Assembly: GCA_900757485.1 (NCBI GenBank) | Contig: CAAEOA010000247.1 | Span: 1 to 28,746, forward strand | Origin: Oscillospiraceae bacterium | GTDB lineage: Bacteria; Bacillota; Clostridia; Oscillospirales; Ruminococcaceae | DNA: 28,746 bases | Reading direction: 5' to 3' | In this document: positions 24,822-28,746 of the stretch, piece by piece | How positions within the stretch are numbered: the stretch's first letter is position 1 | Layout of the letters: every line of letters starts with the position of its first letter | The notes under the pieces: model-generated | Databases searched by the model: none | Told to the model about the DNA's origin: nothing | What the model saw: the letters and a program-made list of their open reading frames with translations, nothing else | Program-made: the position numbers and the translations under genes

Positions 24822-26441
24822 ATGGAAAGAAAAAGTTTTGCGGTAGGTGCAGTAGATGCCTTGGGAAGAAAATTACCACTAGAAGCAAAAAAAAGAGCGG
24901 ATAAAAAGGTGGGGTTGTTTTATTTTCTATGGAATGGAGAGCACGGTAATCCCGATGAGCTGAAAGTACAAAATATTTCTGATATTTTACGCAAAGATCC
25001 ACAGGCGGGTTACAAACCGGATGATAAGATATGGGGAACAGAACCTGTTTTATATTACTGGGGAAAACCAATATACGGATATTATCTTTCCAGGGAAAAA
25101 TGGGTTATGAGCAAACATGTTGAGTTGTTTGTGCAAGCGGACATTGATTTTTTGCTTTTTGATACAACAAACGCCTTTACTTATCCTGATGTAGCAATTT
25201 CCTTAATGGAAGTTTTGGAGGATGGCAGAAAACAGGGATTTAAAGTGCCTCAAATAGGATATTTTACTAATTCTTATGCAGGTGAAACTGCTCAGAGAAT
25301 ATATGAAGAAATTTACAAAAAAAATGTGTATCCGGATTTGTGGTATTGTGTTGACGGAAAGCCGTTACTTATTACTCATGAAGGAGAATGCTCTGCTGAA
25401 ATAAAACAATTTTTCACGATTCGGGAAGCACAATGGCCGATTGAACCTGATCGGGAAAATGCTTTTCCGTGGATAAGCTTTATTATGCCGCAGACAGTAT
25501 ATTATGATAAAGACGGAAACCACGGTGTAATCAGTGTTTCTCCGGCGCAGCACCCACAACTTTCTATGGGCGATTCGGCACTGTATGGTGAGACGGGGAA
25601 TCGCAGTCGTAGCTATTATAACGGGGAAAATCATATTACAGATGATTCTAAGCTTTATGGATATAATTATCAAGAGCAGTGGAATATGGCGATTGAGTCT
25701 GACGCAGAGACGGTTTTCTTGACCGGATGGAACGAATGGACTATGAATCGTATTCAGGGAAGCAAAGAACGTCCGATTTTGTTTGTAGACAATGCGGATG
25801 AAGAATATAGTCGTGATATTGAACCGATGGACGGCGCTTTACAAGATAATTACTATATGCAGACGGTGTCTAATATTCGCAGATTTAAAGGATATGATGC
25901 TGATTTGTATTCTGTTCGTATTATTGCAAACAATTCCGATATTTTTGAACAAGCAGAAGCCGTTCCTGAAATCTGTCCATTTCATCCTGCGGTAACGCTG
26001 CGTCAATTTCCGGGATATGAAAAGATGTGTTTTGAGGATTTTTCGGCAGTCAATAGATTTGTTTCGCTGAAATTGTTGCAAGATGAAAAGAATGTATACT
26101 TTTTAGCAAGTACTGAAGAATCGTTGCTTCCTTGGAAACAGGGTGTTGAAGTAAGATTGTTCTGCTCTGATGAGAAAAACAAGTACTTAGTGCGTATAGA
26201 ATCAGCCACGCAAGAAGTAAATATTTTGTCTGTTATAAACGGAAAAGAAAATAGAATCGGCAAAGCAGATATAATTTTCCAAGAAAACAATATTGCTGTT
26301 GAGTTGCCAAAAGTATTATTTCATAATATAATCTATTTTCAATGGACGGTTTCCGATATACCAATCGAAAACACAATGGATTTGTATTTACATGGCGGCT
26401 GCGCTCCTGTTGGCAGATTTAAATTTGCAGCAAAACTATAG
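24822..26441 (+). CDS. GH99-like (TIM-barrel) putative glycosidase, cytoplasmic
   Basis: A 539-residue protein without signal peptide, preceded by GGAGG seven bases before the ATG. Residues about 30-340 resemble a TIM barrel of the GH99/GH71-like group: VGLFYFLWNGEHG at the first strand, DIDFLLFDTTNAFTYPD, VPQIGYFTNS, PDLWYCVDGKPLLITHEGE, and TVFLTGWNEWTMNRIQGS with a WNEW motif (Glu305), the place where GH99-type enzymes carry a conserved acidic residue (WNEW.E). The usual second Glu after WNEW is replaced (TMNR), so catalytic competence is open. Residues about 390-539 form a beta-rich C-terminal domain resembling a carbohydrate-binding sandwich. The family of this particular protein is not one I can name; hydrolysis of an imported oligosaccharide is inferred from the neighbours. 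Confidence 0.75.
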   Translation: MERKSFAVGAVDALGRKLPLEAKKRADKKVGLFYFLWNGEHGNPDELKVQNISDILRKDPQAGYKPDDKIWGTEPVLYYWGKPIYGYYLSREKWVMSKHVELFVQADIDFLLFDTTNAFTYPDVAISLMEVLEDGRKQGFKVPQIGYFTNSYAGETAQRIYEEIYKKNVYPDLWYCVDGKPLLITHEGECSAEIKQFFTIREAQWPIEPDRENAFPWISFIMPQTVYYDKDGNHGVISVSPAQHPQLSMGDSALYGETGNRSRSYYNGENHITDDSKLYGYNYQEQWNMAIESDAETVFLTGWNEWTMNRIQGSKERPILFVDNADEEYSRDIEPMDGALQDNYYMQTVSNIRRFKGYDADLYSVRIIANNSDIFEQAEAVPEICPFHPAVTLRQFPGYEKMCFEDFSAVNRFVSLKLLQDEKNVYFLASTEESLLPWKQGVEVRLFCSDEKNKYLVRIESATQEVNILSVINGKENRIGKADIIFQENNIAVELPKVLFHNIIYFQWTVSDIPIENTMDLYLHGGCAPVGRFKFAAKL

Positions 26442-26593
26442 TCAAAAAACTATATGCGTATCGAAAAAGCAGATTCTCTAGTAGGATTTGCATGATTCAG
26501 ACGAAGCGACAACTTTTATGGCAAACTAGTCAAACAAATGGAAAATTACGTTTGAATTATGTTTGTGTATTTTATAATAAGGAATGTGATGAA

Positions 26594-28036
26594 ATGATTC
26601 AATGTATACCAACTCCTAAACATATTGATGGGATGCAAGTCAAGCTGACTAAATGCATCTTCAAGCCCATAGTGTGCTGCAGAGAAAACATTTTTATAGA
26701 AGCAACTACTGTTTTTGTAGGATATGCAGAAAAATTGTTTGGTCTTAAGTTTGAATATGATGAGGGTGGTTTGTTCGAAATATGCCGAAAGACCGACTTG
26801 AAGAACGGACAATATATTATACAAAGCGAGAAAAATTCCGTTTCTGTCCATGCTGGAGATCTGTCTGGTTTACACAATGCATTTTCTGTCATTTTGCAAA
26901 TTGCAGAGCAAGCAGACAATATGTTCGTATTGCCAGAGGTGACGATTACAGACCAAAGTGATTGCGTGTATCGCGGAATGATGGTAGATCTTGCAAGGTG
27001 CTGGCATCCTTTTCAATATTTGTTACAATATGTAGACATGTGTTATTTTTATAGGGTGAATATTCTTCATTTGCATTTCACGGATTCACAAAGTTATACC
27101 CTACCATCTGATTGTTTTCCTAAGTTATCTACTAAGGAACAACACTATACAAAAGATGAAATTAAAAAGTTGAATGAATATGCCTGTGCGAGAGGCGTCA
27201 TGATTGTACCCGAAATCGATGTGCCGGGACATTGTGAGCCATTTCAACAGAGTTATCCTGAATTGTTCGGTACTTCTGGAATCATTTGTCAGCATAATGA
27301 CTCTATTCGCGCTATGCAGGATTTGTTTTCTGAACTATGTCAAATGTTTCCAAATTCAGAATATATTCATATTGGAGGCGATGAGGCAGAAATTAAGAAG
27401 TGGGCTGAGTGTACTGCGTGCAGGAAATACGGTAAATCTCTTGGGATAAATCCAGATAAAATGGAAACCCATTTATTCGCAGAGCGTATGTATGCAAATT
27501 TTGTACAGAAAATGGCTGATGTGGTATTTGAAAACGGAAAGATTCCAATTGCATGGGAAGGTTTTTCAAAAGAAGTTAATGAATATGTTTCTAAAGATAT
27601 TCTACTAATGAGTTGGGAAAATTATTATCAAACAGCACCGGAGCTTTTAAAAGCAGGATTCCGAATTGTAAATTGTTCTTGGAATCCGTTATATGTCGTA
27701 ACTTCTCTTGTTTGTTGGGAGCAAAAAAACATTTATGATTGGTCTATTTATAAATGGCAGCCGGTGCATGGGGGCTCCCCGTATCTTCATACAGGTCTTG
27801 AGATTGATCCTGATTCCGATGTCTGCGGTGGCCAACTGCTTGCATGGGGTGACCAGATTAGCAGTCACTATATTGAAAATGTAGAACAAGGCGTAATAGA
27901 TGAGAGAAATCTCTTGTTAGAACGTTTGCCTTTTCTCGCGGAAAATACGTGGAACATTCGAAAGCAGAGGCCGTTTGAAGAAGTAAAAGCTTCTTATGAT
28001 ATTTTATGTCAAAAATTGAGAAAACTAATTGAATGA
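26594..28036 (+). CDS. GH20 beta-N-acetylhexosaminidase, cytoplasmic
   Basis: A 480-residue GH20 enzyme that removes terminal beta-GlcNAc or beta-GalNAc by substrate-assisted catalysis. An N-terminal GH20b-like domain (about 1-125) leads to the barrel with YRGMMVDLARCWHPF, NILHLHFTDSQSYTLP, VMIVPEIDVPGHCEPF and the catalytic pair in YIHIGGDEAEIKKW (Asp263, Glu264). The end GDQISSHYIENVEQGV and FLAENTWN is typical. The ATG at 26594 is chosen: it has AAGGA ten bases upstream and starts where homology starts, while the frame open to 26492 adds 34 residues without family character. No signal peptide, so it acts on imported sugars. It is the last gene of the run, 152 bases behind the GH99-like gene, and no clear terminator follows. 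Confidence 0.9.
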   Translation: MIQCIPTPKHIDGMQVKLTKCIFKPIVCCRENIFIEATTVFVGYAEKLFGLKFEYDEGGLFEICRKTDLKNGQYIIQSEKNSVSVHAGDLSGLHNAFSVILQIAEQADNMFVLPEVTITDQSDCVYRGMMVDLARCWHPFQYLLQYVDMCYFYRVNILHLHFTDSQSYTLPSDCFPKLSTKEQHYTKDEIKKLNEYACARGVMIVPEIDVPGHCEPFQQSYPELFGTSGIICQHNDSIRAMQDLFSELCQMFPNSEYIHIGGDEAEIKKWAECTACRKYGKSLGINPDKMETHLFAERMYANFVQKMADVVFENGKIPIAWEGFSKEVNEYVSKDILLMSWENYYQTAPELLKAGFRIVNCSWNPLYVVTSLVCWEQKNIYDWSIYKWQPVHGGSPYLHTGLEIDPDSDVCGGQLLAWGDQISSHYIENVEQGVIDERNLLLERLPFLAENTWNIRKQRPFEEVKASYDILCQKLRKLIE

Positions 28037-28746
28037 TTTATGTAGTTTCCTAAATTCCAACGGTGTATTGCTGTGTCTGCCTTTAGGTAATAGAAGAATT
28101 GATTATTGAGATTCCCATTATAAAGATCAATTTATTAATCTGTTGATTACAACTTGGCAATTTTAACACTGCTTGTCATTTATCTTATTGTGTGTTGGAA
28201 AACGGTATCTACATTACAGAGGAAAAAGTTTTAAATTATGAGAAGTCATTACAAAATTAGAATGATTCAGTGATTTGAGATAAATTTTAGTTTTTTACAA
28301 AACTCATAAATAGTTATCGCTTTGTTCTTGGGTGCATTGCAAGTCTTGGAATATGTTGTCACGAATTGATTTTAGCGGCGCTATGGTTAATGTCTTTGAC
28401 GTTGAGGATTATTGATATTTCCATAAAATAATGCACTGTTGTTAGAGCAGTTCTAAGAGAAGCCGAATAGAGTTTATAACGTTCGGAAAATACCTTTGTG
28501 TCCGAATATAAATCTTATTGTGCGTTTTTGGAACTTTGGTTAATGGAGAATAATGCCAGTGAGAGTGATTTTGTCAATTATTCACATTACGTTGTCACTG
28601 ATTCGGTTTGAATTATTACACAAGAAATGGGGGTGATCACGTAGCATTTGGTGTGGGATAACGATATATCATATCAGTACAAAGACTTAACTTTCATTGC
28701 CGGTAAAATATAGAACTAAAGTGAATGGGATGGTGTAATGAAAAGA
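28037..28746 (+). other. Gene-poor right edge with coding-like fragments, possible decayed gene
   Basis: No complete gene is seen in these 710 bases. Two stop-free stretches look coding on the plus strand: 28359-28415 (SRIDFSGAMVNVFDVEDY, then stop) and 28480-28611 (starts RSENTFVSEYKSYCAFLELW, then 22 more codons), in different frames. In the second frame, readable sequence continues after several stops to the window edge (YQYKDLTFIAGK, SEWDGVMKR). This pattern fits a degraded gene, but I recognise no family. An ATG at 28738 with a weak upstream GGGATGG could also start a gene that runs out of the window. No convincing terminator for the glycan operon was found. Confidence 0.35.

Noticed and set aside
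26560..26583. Promoter-like TTTGAA-16-TATAAT just before the GH20 gene.
   Set aside because: The transcription start would fall at or inside the ribosome binding site, so it could not give a normal translated mRNA.
26492..26593. Upstream extension of the GH20 protein by 34 residues.
   Set aside because: No ribosome binding site before 26492 and no family homology in the extension; the ATG at 26594 has AAGGA at a suitable distance.

Overview
The window looks like a chromosomal segment of a low-to-mid GC Bacillota, most likely a gut-type member of the Clostridia. Reasons: AT-rich intergenic DNA, AGGAGG-type ribosome binding sites, sigma-A promoters with 17-bp spacers, lipobox lipoproteins, Yip1 and DUF5696 family proteins, and the remnant of a Tn1549-like conjugative element. 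No rRNA, tRNA, CRISPR array or intact insertion sequence was seen.

Left flank (1 to about 3315). This is a decaying region. It holds the frameshifted C-terminal piece of a VirD4/TraG coupling protein, a small intact helix-turn-helix gene typical of the same element, a hairpin, the orphan C-terminus of a LacI-type regulator, and a GH78-like alpha-L-rhamnosidase gene broken by a frameshift. The GH78 gene looks richer in G+C by eye than the genes to its right, which suggests a different history.

Regulator block (3574 to 7002, minus strand). A LacI-family regulator is followed by a GH3 beta-glycosidase without signal peptide. The lacI promoter diverges from a strong promoter that drives the main operon. 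The roughly 480-bp control region between them has several inverted repeats.

Main operon (7487 to 28036, plus strand). Twelve genes run in one direction, mostly with overlaps or short gaps: a 1397-residue membrane-anchored surface protein with four CBM6-like units, a beta-propeller, Ig-like domains and FIVAR; a lipoprotein solute-binding protein; an NHL-propeller/TPR protein with a C-terminal membrane anchor; a Yip1 membrane protein; a DUF5696 lipoprotein; a first pair of sugar ABC permeases; a 954-residue solute-binding protein fused to two carbohydrate-binding-like domains; a second pair of permeases; a GH99-like cytoplasmic protein; and a GH20 beta-N-acetylhexosaminidase.

Taken together this reads as a Gram-positive glycan utilisation locus: glycan capture at the surface, import as oligosaccharide by two ABC systems, and intracellular trimming by GH3, GH20 and the GH99-like enzyme under local LacI control. 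No ABC ATPase is encoded, so a shared MsmK/MalK-type ATPase elsewhere is inferred. The substrate is not determined. GH20 suggests an N-acetylhexosamine-containing glycan, and the rest is inference. The NHL-TPR / Yip1 / DUF5696 trio is the part with no known function. The last 710 bases hold no clear gene but do contain short coding-like fragments.
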